This document shows, one piece after another, positions 5,438 through 12,907 of a stretch of 19,573 nucleotides of DNA (position 1 is the first letter of the stretch; every line of letters begins with the position of its first letter). The translations under genes were made by a program, and so were the position numbers. The notes under the pieces are model-generated. The model worked only from the letters and a program-made list of their open reading frames with translations. It made no database searches and was not told the origin of the DNA. This stretch comes from Micromonospora_J zhanjiangensis. Its GTDB lineage: Bacteria > Actinomycetota > Actinomycetes > Mycobacteriales > Micromonosporaceae. The stretch spans positions 1-19,573 of the forward strand of contig NZ_JBHSBN010000049.1 in assembly GCF_042650605.1 (NCBI RefSeq). The letters run 5' to 3'.

Positions 5438-7695
5438 ATGCCCGAGGATGGTCCGGTGGGTTCGGTCGACGAGTTCGAGGGTCTTCGCCGCGAGCTGCAG
5501 CGGTTACGGGCAGAGAACGCCCGACTGTCACGGCTGCTCGAACTGCGCGGCCAGGACACGGCTCCGGCGCCGGAGCAGCTGTCCGCGCCGGTCGCTGCGC
5601 CGGGCCTGGTCACGATGGCCTCACCGGTGGCGGACAAGCTGGCGCTGTTCGCCGACCGGTTCCGGGCCCGCGTCGACGTGTATGCCGTGCGGTGGGAGAA
5701 CACCCGCACCGGCGCCGCCGGGTGAATGCCCGCCGTCGCCGGCGGCTGGCGTAAGGGCATGGACCGGCGCGGCGCTGCGTACCTGCCCCGTACGGGGGAG
5801 GTCGTCGCCGCTCATCTTGTCGGCGACGTGTTCATGGGGCTGTACCCGCTGCTGCCTGGCAACACATGCCACTTCGTCGTGGCCGAATTCGACGGCCCGA
5901 TGGCGATGCTCGACGCCCTGGCTTACATCAAGGCAGCGCGGGCCAGCGCTGTGCCGGCCGCGCTGGAGATCTCCCAGTCCGGTCGCGGCGCCCATGTGTG
6001 GATCTTTGTTCCCCAACCAGGACATCCTTCCCGAGGGTGGCTTCGGCAACCTCATCGCCGCACCGCTTCAGGGCCGACGCCGCAAGGACGGACTGACCAC
6101 GTTCCTCGACCTCGGCACGCTCGAACCGTACGCCGACCAGTGGGCGCTCCTGTCGACGCTGGACCGGCTCAGCCCCGGCGACGCGGAACGTATCGCCCGG
6201 CAGGCAAAGCTTGCCACCACCGGTGCCGACGTCGCCTCGATGAGCCGGTCCGCCGCGACCCGGGTACATCCCGCGTTGCCGCCGGTGGTGCACGCGGAAG
6301 CCGCTGCCGGGCTGAGCCTCGACGCCGCACAGCTCACCCCGGCTGCGCTGGCGACGTTCAAGCACGCCGCCGCCATGGCCAACCCGAAGTTCTACGAACT
6401 GCAGCGACTACGGAAGTCCACCTGGGACACCCCACGATTCATCCGCGGCTACGACCTCACCCTCGATGATCGTCTGGTACTGCCGCGCGGTCTGCGTCAC
6501 ACGATCGCCGCGATCGTCGAACACGCCGGATCGCGGCTGGCCGTCACCGACGGACGGAACCCGGGTTGCGAAATCGACACCGCGTTCACCGCCGAACTCA
6601 CCACCAAGCAGAGCACCGCAGTCGGCGCACTCCTCGCCCACGACGACGGTGTACTCGTCGCTCCACCAGGTTCCGGCAAGACCGTCATGGCCTGCGCCGT
6701 GATCGCCGAGCGCGGCACCTCCACCCTGGTCCTCGTCGACCGCAAAGCATTGGCCGATCAGTGGCGCACCCGCCTCGAACAGTTCCTCGGCATCCATCCC
6801 GGCCAGCTCGGCGGCGGCCGGCGCAAGCTCACCGGAGCGGTGGACATCGCGCTGCTGCCCTCCCTGGCCAGACGCGACGACATCGCCACACTCACCCAGG
6901 GGTACGGGCACGTCATCATCGACGAATGTCACCACCTCGCGGCCGCCGCGTACGAGCACTCGGTCAAACGGATCGCCGCGCAGTTCTGGCTCGGGCTCAC
7001 CGCCACACCCGCCCGGCGTGACGGGCTCGGCCAACTCGCCACCTGGCAGCTCGGCCGGATCCGGCACACCATGACCGACGAGGAGCAGGGTACCATCGCA
7101 GCCGCGATGGCCATCGATGCCGGAGCACAACGACTGCTGCACGTCCACGACACCACGTTCCGGGCCGGCGACGTGGACCTGAACGCACCAGGCGCACTCG
7201 CCGAGATCCACCGATGCCTAACCTTCGACCACACGCGCAACATCCAGATCGCCGACGTCGTCGCCGCAGCCCTCACGCGCGGGCGCAACTGCCTCGTCCT
7301 CACCCGGCGGGTCGCCCACGTCGACGCACTCACCGCGATGCTCGCGGCGCGGACATCAGGCGCTCGTACTCCAAGGAGCGATGAGCACCACCGATCGGCG
7401 AACCGCCGTCGACCGACTCGGCGAAGCCAAGGCCGGTGACGGCCTCCTCGTCATCGGCACCACACCGTTCATCGGCGAAGGCTTCGACGCCCCAGCGCTC
7501 GACACCCTCTTCCTCGCCGGCCCGATCTCCTACGACGGGCTGCTCATCCAGTGCGCCGGACGCGTGATCCGGGCGGCGCCAGGCAAGGACGTTGCCGAGG
7601 TTCACGACTACCACGATCCGGCCACTCCGATGCTCGCCGCCTCACTCCAACGCCGAATGCCCGGATACCGAGCACTCGGCTTCTCCAAGGCGTGA
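5438..7695 (+). pseudogene. TOTE-type archaeo-eukaryotic primase fused to SF2 helicase, broken
   Basis: The N-terminus has a leucine-zipper helix (LRRELQRLRAENARLSRLLE), then an archaeo-eukaryotic primase domain of the type Pfam names TOTE conflict system: DKLALFADRFRARVDVYAVR, HFVVAEFDGP, LEISQSGRGAHVWIF. The C-terminal SF2 helicase has Walker A APPGSGKT (about 6660-6685), DECHH (6921-6935), LTATP (about 6996-7010) and motif VI QCAGRVIR (about 7548-7571). Three lesions break it: TGA at 5723-5725 where a Trp codon is expected, an apparent deletion of several tens of codons plus frame change near 6008-6015 (HVWIF joins directly to FPNQDILP), and a frameshift near 7345 (LAAR continues as GHQALVLQGAMS in another frame). 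The helicase motifs themselves are intact. Intact relatives bind and unwind or prime nucleic acid and are predicted conflict (defence) proteins. Confidence 0.75.
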
Positions 7696-7757
7696 GCGCA
7701 CCGGACCCCTTCGATCTCGCCACCACCCTCGCCGCGCGCCCGCACTACGCGACGTAG
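7692..7757 (+). CDS. 21-codon ORF overlapping the helicase stop
   Basis: GTG at 7692 overlaps the helicase TGA (GTGA), and the frame reads VSAPDPFDLATTLAARPHYA plus T before TAG. The coupling overlap suggests the start of a following gene whose remainder is lost. The sequence beyond the TAG shows no recognisable protein. It is likely the truncated beginning of a third component, or chance. Confidence 0.2.
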   Translation: MSAPDPFDLATTLAARPHYAT

Positions 7758-8080
7758 GCCCCGGGCACCGACAGGGCGGTCTGCAAGCGCCACGCTTTCC
7801 ATTACCGCAGCCAAGGCCGGTAGTTTCAGCGTATGCGCATTCAGAGTGCGCATCGATGCGGATCGTGAGGGTTCAGCTCGCCCCTCCGACATGAACTCCC
7901 ACGACAGCTGGCCGGTTCCCACTACGCCGACCAGGGGCGACGTCAGGCGCAGCTCGTCTGGCTGACGGCAGGGAAGCCGATGGTGGCAGGGGAGTGGTGC
8001 GACGACTCCTTTACTCGGCCGGTTTATGCTTCAGGCGACCTGGGCAAACGTGCGTGAGCATGTCGCTGGGCCACCGGGCT
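7758..8080. other. non-genic stretch before the tRNA fragment
   Basis: No convincing gene is present. It contains the inverted-repeat cluster at 7833-7860. An open plus-strand frame without a start codon runs from about 7869 to TGA 8055-8057 and includes HELPRQLAGSHYADQ and LVWLTAGKPMVAGEW. It is compositionally plausible as a gene remnant but not identified. No integrase or excisionase motif was seen, although this is where such genes often lie beside an attachment site. Confidence 0.4.
7833..7860. repeat. overlapping inverted repeats near the attachment site
   Basis: ATGCGCA-N7-TGCGCAT is a perfect 7-bp inverted repeat (7833-7853). It overlaps CGCATCGATGCG, a perfect 12-bp palindrome (7849-7860). 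The unit (A)TGCG(CA) thus recurs in alternating orientation within 28 bp. Such clusters are typical binding sites for recombination-directionality factors, replication initiators or regulators. Confidence 0.5.
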
Positions 8081-8124
8081 ACTGGGGGTCAAGGGGTCGC
8101 AGGTTCAAATCCTGTCGTCCCGAC
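8081..8124 (+). other. tRNA-Pro(GGG) 3' fragment, candidate attachment (att) site
   Basis: These 44 nt match the 3' part of actinobacterial tRNA-Pro(GGG): anticodon loop with GGG (CTGGGGGTC), 3' anticodon stem, variable region, T-arm (GCAGG TTCAAAT CCTGT) and the 3' acceptor strand CGTCCCG plus discriminator. The expected 5' acceptor CGGGACG, D-arm and 5' anticodon stem are absent upstream, so this is not a functional tRNA gene. Site-specific tyrosine recombinases of integrating elements often use such 3' tRNA segments, and tRNA-Pro is a known target in Streptomyces (pSAM2). A lone 3' copy marks the end of the element distal to the intact tRNA. That places the element to the left. Confidence 0.7.
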
Positions 8125-8352
8125 GGTAAGAGGGTTTCTGCAGGTCGGCGACTTGCGGGGACCCTCAGCTTATTGTTCTGACTCGATGTGGTGGCGTGTG
8201 ATCCGCTACTGGAACCCTTAACTCGGGTGGTCTAGCGAGCCGATCTCGGGTGTCTCCGCTGTGAATTGCCTGGTAGGCGTACTGCGTCGGCGTCGCTGTG
8301 GTCGCTGCTGGACCTCTTAAATTAACGGCAGACGATTTCGGACAGAAAGGAC

Positions 8353-8963
8353 TTGACTCGATGCGGTGTCCGACGTAGGGGGCGGGGCCGAGCAGCACCT
8401 GTGAGGCGAAGGCGCCGAGGTCGGCGCGGGCGAGTTGCTGCAGCGGCCGGTCCGCCGGCAGCGGCACGTCGAGTACCCCGCCGCGGATGCGGTCCGCCCC
8501 GCCAAGGGCGTTGTCGAAGATGTACGTCGGCCCAAGAATCGGGTAGGGGACGTGACCAGCGGCCAGCTCGGTTTCGATGCGCGCTTTGCTGTCGAAGTGC
8601 GGCACACCGCTTCGTTGGTCGGCGCTCGCCACCGAGCTGAACACCAGATGCGGCACCCGAGCCTCGTCGGCGGCTGCCAGGATCGCCCGCCCCTGCGCCA
8701 TCTCGGCGTCCACGCCGGCCTCGAATGGAGTGGTGTATGCGAAGCTCCCACCGCCCCGGCCATCGCCGCAGCGAGCGAGCGGCGATCATCCAGCGATTCC
8801 GCGACCACCTCGACACCCCGGGCGGCCAACCGGCGAGCAGCCCCCCGCCGCGGGTCGCGCACCAGCGCCCGCACCCGGGCTCCGCGGCCCAACAGCGCGC
8901 CTCGGTGACGGCGGACCCTTGGCCGCCGGTCGCCCCGAGGACCACGATCGGCGCATCGTCCAT
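8353..8963 (-). pseudogene. NmrA-type NAD(P)-binding protein, two frameshifts and truncated
   Basis: The ATG at 8963 starts MDDAPIVVLGATGGQGSAV, the G-x-x-G-x-x-G nucleotide-binding loop of NmrA/atypical SDR proteins. After a frame change near 8898 it continues LLGRGARVRALVRDP and GVEVVAESLDDRRSLAAAM. A second change near 8735 leads to FAYTTPFEAGVDAEMAQGRA, VPHLVFSSVASAD and GHVPYPILGPTYIFDNALGG, and similarity ends after APYVGHRIE. The C-terminal part of the family (about 60-80 residues) is missing. A TAGGGT box at 8972-8977 (minus strand) lies 8 nt before the ATG, so the gene probably had a near-leaderless promoter. It is non-functional as read. Confidence 0.7.
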
Positions 8964-9129
8964 CGAACCGCACCCTACCTGGCGAGGACACGTGGTGACC
9001 GGTCAACCACCACGCCTCCACGGTATGCGCCCGCCACGGGCCGGCGCCCCCAAGCAGGGGCGGTCCGTGGCGGACGCGGAGAGCGCAGCCCAGGAAGCGC
9101 CGGGCCGAGGTGCTTCGGGCGTCGGTACG

Positions 9130-9165
9130 GGCAGGCAGGCAGGCGGTGGTGGTGTCCACGTGGAC
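9130..9165. repeat. GGCA tandem repeat followed by a 12-bp palindrome
   Basis: Three to four GGCA tetranucleotides (about 9130-9144) are followed by GTCCACGTGGAC (9154-9165), a perfect palindrome, in the gap between the NmrA pseudogene and the GNAT gene. It is possibly a regulator site. Nothing else is visible in 8978-9197. Confidence 0.3.
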
Positions 9166-9197
9166 GGCGACGGCAGCTCCGGTCGCCGATGCGAGGG

Positions 9198-9521
9198 TCA
9201 GCCGGTGATCTGGGTAAGCCCGAAGCGGTCCCGCTGCTCGTGGCGTACGAGGTCGAGGTAGGTGTGCGCGTTCTGGGCGATGACCTTGCGGACGTACGGG
9301 CAGAACGGGAGGACGGCGAGCCCGCGTCGGCGGGCGTCGTCGAGTTCGGCGACGACGAGCTGCCTGCCCAGGCCGCAGCCGCCGAACGCGGGGTCGACCT
9401 CGGTGTGGATGAAGGCGATCGTGTCACGGGTGAGCTTGTAGGCGGAGAATGCGGCCAGTTGCTCGCCATCGTAGATCTCGTAGCGATTCTTGGCCGGGTT
9501 GTCGCGGACGGCGGCGGTCAC
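9198..9521 (-). CDS. GNAT-family N-acetyltransferase, small (PF14542-type)
   Basis: A 107-aa protein of the short GNAT group. Residues 1-40 form the first strands (RYEIYDGEQLAAFSAYKL). Then comes HTEVDPAFGGCGLGRQLV, with GGCGLG (47-52) as the acetyl-CoA pyrophosphate loop, and VLPFCPYVRKVIAQNAHTYL near the end, the 'P-C-P-Y-V' signature of this subfamily. Such proteins are single-domain acyltransferases with mostly unknown substrates. The start is GTG at 9521, preceded by GGAAAGGA with 6-nt spacing. It overlaps by 4 nt (GTGA) the stop of an upstream frame that appears to be a gene remnant. The length is normal and the gene looks intact. Confidence 0.9.
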   Translation of the reverse strand: MTAAVRDNPAKNRYEIYDGEQLAAFSAYKLTRDTIAFIHTEVDPAFGGCGLGRQLVVAELDDARRRGLAVLPFCPYVRKVIAQNAHTYLDLVRHEQRDRFGLTQITG

Positions 9522-9813
9522 GAGGTGTCCTTTCCTGCGTATGGGATCCGGCCGTTGCCGGACGGGTCGGCGGTCGCCTGCGGCCTGACCGGGCGGCGAC
9601 TGGTGTACTCCACGCCGGCGTCGTCCAGTCGGCGCACGATCTCGTCCCAGCGCTGCGCCGCCACGACCTCGTCCGCCGCGTCCTCGTGCCGGCCGGTACC
9701 CGCCGGCCGAGCGCCGCTGCCTCGCGGCCGAGTTGGTGGACGGAGCCGACGCCGAAGACCACCCGCACCGGGTGGCCTTCGGCGAGCACAGGCACGTGCC
9801 TCGGCAGGTTCAC
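9518..9813 (-). pseudogene. hybrid remnant: maleylacetate-reductase-like start joined to an unrelated C-terminus
   Basis: From a GTG at 9813 the frame reads NLPRHVPVLAEGHPVRVVFG and VGSVHQLGREAAALGRRV, which resembles the first strand and GAGS loop of iron-containing alcohol dehydrogenases/maleylacetate reductases. A different frame then takes over: HEDAADEVVAAQRWDEIVRR, LDDAGVEYTSRRPVRPQA and PSGNGRIPYAGKDTS to TGA at 9518-9520. The second piece ends in a GTGA overlap with the GNAT start, so it was probably the end of a real upstream gene. The join lies near 9700. Neither piece is long enough to function. The family call for the first piece is tentative. Confidence 0.35.
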
Positions 9814-9845
9814 GGCGTCTCTCGGCGTCCTCGGTCAGGGTGCGT

Positions 9846-10613
9846 TCAGGCGGCGAGGGTGGCGTGCATTTCCCACACCAGGATCTCCGCGGGCTCGGTC
9901 GCGGTGACCCGCTGCCCGCCGGTGGCGGTGAAGCGGACGGCGTCTCCTGTGTGCAGCGCGTCGGCACCTTCGAGCGTCACGTTGCCGCGCGGCACGAACA
10001 GGTGCAGGTACGGTGCCTCGGGCAGCTCGACGCTCTGGCCGGGCGTCAGGCGGGCGGCGTAGAGCGCCGCGTAGCGGTTCTTGATCCGGATCGCTGCCTC
10101 GCCGTCATGCCGGTCCATGCCGGAGGCGACGGGAATGAGCGAGCCGGACGACAGCAGCTTCTCGTCGATTTCGAGCTGTTCGTAGCCGGGGGTGATGCCG
10201 GCCTCGTCGGGCGCGACCCACATCTGTACAAAGTGCACAGATTCGTCGTGCTTGTTGTCCTGCAGCCGCCAGGAGTCGTTCTTTTCGGAGTGCAGGATGC
10301 CGGTGCCGGCGCTCATCCGTTGAGCGAGGCCGGGATAGATCACCCCGTTGTGGCCGATGGAGTCCTGGTGGACCAGCGACCCACGCAGGACCCAGGTGAC
10401 GATCTCCATGTCGCGGTGCGGGTGGGTCTCGAAGCCTGTGCCGGGTACGACGATGTCGTCATTGTTGACCAGCAGCAGCCCATGGTGGGTGTTGTGGCGG
10501 TCGTTGTGGTGGCCGAACGAGAACGAGTGCTTGGAGTCCAGCCAACCGAAGTCCGTCTTGAACCGGTCGTCCGCGCGGCGGATGTCGATCTGCGGGTTTA
10601 GCGGGGTGCGCAT
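9846..10613 (-). CDS. pirin family protein (quercetin 2,3-dioxygenase-like cupin)
   Basis: A 255-aa bicupin. The N-terminal cupin has FGWLDSKHSFSFGHHNDRHN, then FETHPHRDMEIVTWVLRGSL and MSAGTGILHSEKND. H64, H66, H108 and E110 form the expected single-metal (Fe) site of pirins. The C-terminal cupin holds PYLHLFVPRGNVTLEG. Relatives such as E. coli YhhW oxidise quercetin in vitro, but the physiological role in actinomycetes is open (redox sensing or detoxification). I chose ATG 10613 rather than GTG 10628 because the cupin fold starts right after it and AAAGG lies 7 nt upstream. The gene appears complete and stands alone, with about 230 bp free upstream. Confidence 0.92.
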   Translation of the reverse strand: MRTPLNPQIDIRRADDRFKTDFGWLDSKHSFSFGHHNDRHNTHHGLLLVNNDDIVVPGTGFETHPHRDMEIVTWVLRGSLVHQDSIGHNGVIYPGLAQRMSAGTGILHSEKNDSWRLQDNKHDESVHFVQMWVAPDEAGITPGYEQLEIDEKLLSSGSLIPVASGMDRHDGEAAIRIKNRYAALYAARLTPGQSVELPEAPYLHLFVPRGNVTLEGADALHTGDAVRFTATGGQRVTATEPAEILVWEMHATLAA

Positions 10614-10825
10614 GGGAGGGCCTTTCACTGCGAGGGAGGAGAACGTGGGGCGTGTGGTGGCCGCGCGGCCGGCGTCGTGGATAACGCCCCCGCGCGTCGG
10701 GGTAGGTCAGTCGGTTCTAGTCGTTCCTGAGGTTTGTCCAGCGGGTGTTTCTGACGACCCGCGGCGAGAGACGATGAGGATCGACCGCCCGTCGGGCGTG
10801 GCGGTCCCCGAGCCAGAGGAGCCGG
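10614..10825. other. intergenic region upstream of pirin
   Basis: No gene or RNA is recognised. It must contain the minus-strand pirin promoter and the end of the chimeric TetR gene. No clear promoter hexamers or terminator could be fixed. Confidence 0.4.
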
Positions 10826-11146
10826 TCACGGAACGTTGGCCAGGACCGCCCGAGCGATCGGCGTCGAGCCCTGAGTGAGTTCGAGGATCCGCCTGCGGAT
10901 CCGGGGCTCGTGGAGCAGTTCCGCCAGCGTGGCGGCCACGTCCTCACGGGGGATCTCGTCGTGGGGCTGCGCGTCCATCAACTCGCGCTGGGTGGGGAAG
11001 TGCTGCACGGATCCGGTGCTCACTCCGGCCCGTGCCGCGACCACCCGAACACTCGGTGTCGTCGAGGGTTCCTCGCCCAGCATCGCCGCTGCAGCCCAGA
11101 GGATCTTGTCGCGGCTGCTGAGGCCCGCTGGCGGCCCCGTCTTCAT
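10826..11146 (-). pseudogene. chimera: TetR DNA-binding domain fused in frame to an SDR C-terminus
   Basis: A 106-aa open frame. Residues 1-59 are the TetR N-terminal domain (SSRDKILWAAAAMLGEE, VRVVAARAGVSTGSVQHF, PTQRELMDA). From residue 60 the frame reads QPHDEIPREDVAATLAELLH and EPRIRRRILELTQGSTPIA to the end, which is the C-terminus of an NAD(P)-binding SDR and closely matches the end of the intact SDR at 17798-18448. The likely origin is a deletion that removed the TetR ligand-binding domain and most of a downstream SDR gene but kept the frame. The start ATG 11146 has GGGAGG 6 nt upstream. The protein could still bind DNA, but lacks the normal dimerisation/ligand domain. Confidence 0.75.
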
Positions 11147-11158
11147 CCGATACCTCCC

Positions 11159-11174
11159 ATTACGCCGTATCAAT
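11159..11174. promoter_or_regulatory. candidate TetR operator upstream of the chimeric regulator
   Basis: Read on the minus strand, ATTGATACGGCGTAAT contains the dyad TAC-GGC-GTA, 13-26 nt before the ATG at 11146. The core TAC-x-GCGTAATGG recurs at 12915-12928, where the dyad is TTAC-AGC-GTAA. Its position just upstream of a TetR gene suggests autoregulation. Confidence 0.45.
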
Positions 11175-11222
11175 CATTTGGCTACCCACGCCCCGGGCGG
11201 ACGAACCGGTGGAGTTCCGTTG

Positions 11223-12164
11223 TCAACGAGCCGCGGGCCCCGAGGGCACGGGCGCAGGTCGCACGGCCGGCGAGTGCGGTGTTCGCGTAGGGCCGCTGCG
11301 CCGAGTGCGCATCCCGACCACCAGGGCCGTGATGACGACAACTGCGCTGGGGACGAGGACCCCGATCGTCTCGGCGCCCGCTGCGCGATCCGTCGCGAGG
11401 TTGGCGATATCGGTGCGCAGCGCAGCATCGAACACGAAGGACAGGGTGTTGTACACCGCGTGTAGCACCACTGCGATCTCGATGCCCCCGGTGCGCCAGG
11501 TGATGAGAGCGAGCCCGACGCCGAAGATCAGGTACCAGACGTTCAGCCAGATGTCGGTCGACAGGTGGACGACCGCGAAGGCGACGCTGGAGACCAGCAC
11601 ACCGACCGCGAGGCCCGCCCGCGCTCCGCGCGTCCAGCCGCCGGCGACGCGGAAGATGAGCCCACGGAACCCGTACTCCTCACCCGCGGCCTGGAGGGGT
11701 GTGAGCAGGAGCGTGGCGAGGAGTATCCACAGCACGTCGGTGTGGCTCCATTCGGTCTGCGGCAGCGGGACCCAGTAGTGGAACGCCATGACGGCAACCC
11801 ACGCGGGGGTGATCAGAAGCAGCGCGCGCCCGAAGATGTCGAACCGGAATCGCGAGATCACCGAGTGCAGCGAGGGGCCTCTCACGCCGTAGAGCCAGCG
11901 CTGGATGAGCATGCTCCACGGGATGACCAGTGCGACGGAAACCATGCCGGCGGCGTGCATCAGGGGCGTCCACTCAGCGCGGCCGTCGGTGTCGATCGCG
12001 GCATCCACGAACGCCGCCATCAGGCTGAGAGCGACGCCGGACAGCGTCATCCCGCCGATCAGAAGCACGATCGCGAGGATGCCACGACCGATGCGACGTC
12101 TCTCCCCGGCGAGCACCCGGTGGTACTCGACATCGGGCGGAACGGTGTGCGCTTGCTTGCTCAT
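11223..12164 (-). CDS. CPBP family intramembrane metalloprotease
   Basis: A 313-aa multi-spanning membrane protein with hydrophobic helices around residues 27-55, 72-92, 113-133, 143-158, 183-200, 207-223 and 228-245, plus a last one near 265-285. The CPBP/Abi signature is complete: AGEEYGFRG (E162, E163, R167), FAVVHL (H200) and LHAVYN (H235, N239), the residues proposed to form the metalloprotease site in the membrane. Relatives process prenylated CaaX proteins in eukaryotes and serve in bacteriocin immunity or signalling in bacteria; the substrate here is unknown. The ATG at 12164 follows AAAGGA at 10-nt spacing. It lies 62 bp downstream of the frameshifted membrane gene, probably in one transcript. 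It ends in a Pro/Arg-rich cytoplasmic tail. Confidence 0.88.
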   Translation of the reverse strand: MSKQAHTVPPDVEYHRVLAGERRRIGRGILAIVLLIGGMTLSGVALSLMAAFVDAAIDTDGRAEWTPLMHAAGMVSVALVIPWSMLIQRWLYGVRGPSLHSVISRFRFDIFGRALLLITPAWVAVMAFHYWVPLPQTEWSHTDVLWILLATLLLTPLQAAGEEYGFRGLIFRVAGGWTRGARAGLAVGVLVSSVAFAVVHLSTDIWLNVWYLIFGVGLALITWRTGGIEIAVVLHAVYNTLSFVFDAALRTDIANLATDRAAGAETIGVLVPSAVVVITALVVGMRTRRSGPTRTPHSPAVRPAPVPSGPAAR

Positions 12165-12226
12165 GAGTCTTGGTCCTTTCGAGGTGGATGGGTGGAGCAG
12201 GCGTAAGAGTGGTTCGGGGTCGTGGC

Positions 12227-12885
12227 TTAGGCACCGGCGCCGTTGAGCAACCAGTGGTACTTCAGGCGCAGCGCGCGCTCGGTGCTGGCAAGTCCAGCCG
12301 CAAGAACCAGGGCGATGTTGAGCCAGAGCGGTAGATGCAGCGGCGACTCGAAGTGCCCGAATTGCTGTGCGAGCGGCGGAATCTGAGAGAGAGGGGCTCC
12401 AGCAGCTGCAGCACGTTCACCCCCACGCCGATGATCAGCATGCCGACCGAGATCGCGCCCACCCAGCGGTTGAGCACTGGATGATCTCGATCGAATCGAA
12501 GCCTCCTGCCGATCGCCGTCCGCGGGTGCGGGGTCAGCTGACGTGCGGCGCCGCCTTCCGGCTGAAAGTGTGCGCGCCGGATCCCGGGCGAGCTAAGAGA
12601 CACCTCGAGCACGCCGCCCTCGACGGGCATGACAGCGGGCAGGGGCGACTCGGCATGGTGCCGCCCGTCGAGGTACAGATGCACCGTGCCGAGGCCGCCG
12701 GCCTGCTTGCCGGAGACGCGGACGTCGACTAGATAGGTGACTCGGCTGCCGTCTGGGCGTACGAGCGGCAGCGCGAACAGGCGTCGCCCCACGAGCAGGT
12801 GCCGCCAGCGGAAGGGCTCGATCAGACGGCCGTCTCCGGCACGGGTTCGGTTCGCACCCTTTCGGCGCCGTCGATCGCTCAGCAT
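12227..12885 (-). pseudogene. actinobacterial membrane protein with frameshift in a CT repeat
   Basis: The ATG at 12885 has AAGGAG 7 nt upstream. The frame reads FRWRHLLVGRRLFALPLVRP, VTYLVDVRVSGKQAGG, a beta-rich domain, then HPVLNRWVGAISVGMLIIGV (transmembrane). Near 12392 the frame is lost. Removing two bases from the CTCTCTCT run restores LSQIPPLAQQFGHFESPLHL, PLWLNIALVLAAGLASTERA and LRLKYHWLLNGAGA to TAA at 12227, the expected second transmembrane segment and C-terminus of this conserved, functionally unknown family. As written the frame runs on in junk to 12262. The intact form would be about 218 aa. A TTAC/GTAA dyad lies 33 nt before the ATG. The CPBP protease gene follows. Confidence 0.7.
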
Positions 12886-12907
12886 CAACACACTCCTTCC
12901 GAGCAAC

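Noticed and set aside
7833..7860. A CRISPR array or iteron-type origin
   Set aside because: There are only two overlapping short palindromes, with no spaced repeat series, cas gene or replication initiator.
8051..8124. A complete tRNA-Pro gene
   Set aside because: The 3' half fits, but no 5' acceptor strand (CGGGACG), D-arm or 5' anticodon stem is present upstream.
8577..10601. A 674-codon plus-strand open frame
   Set aside because: It runs antisense to the NmrA remnant, GNAT and pirin genes, whose family motifs are clear. It is a GC-bias shadow.
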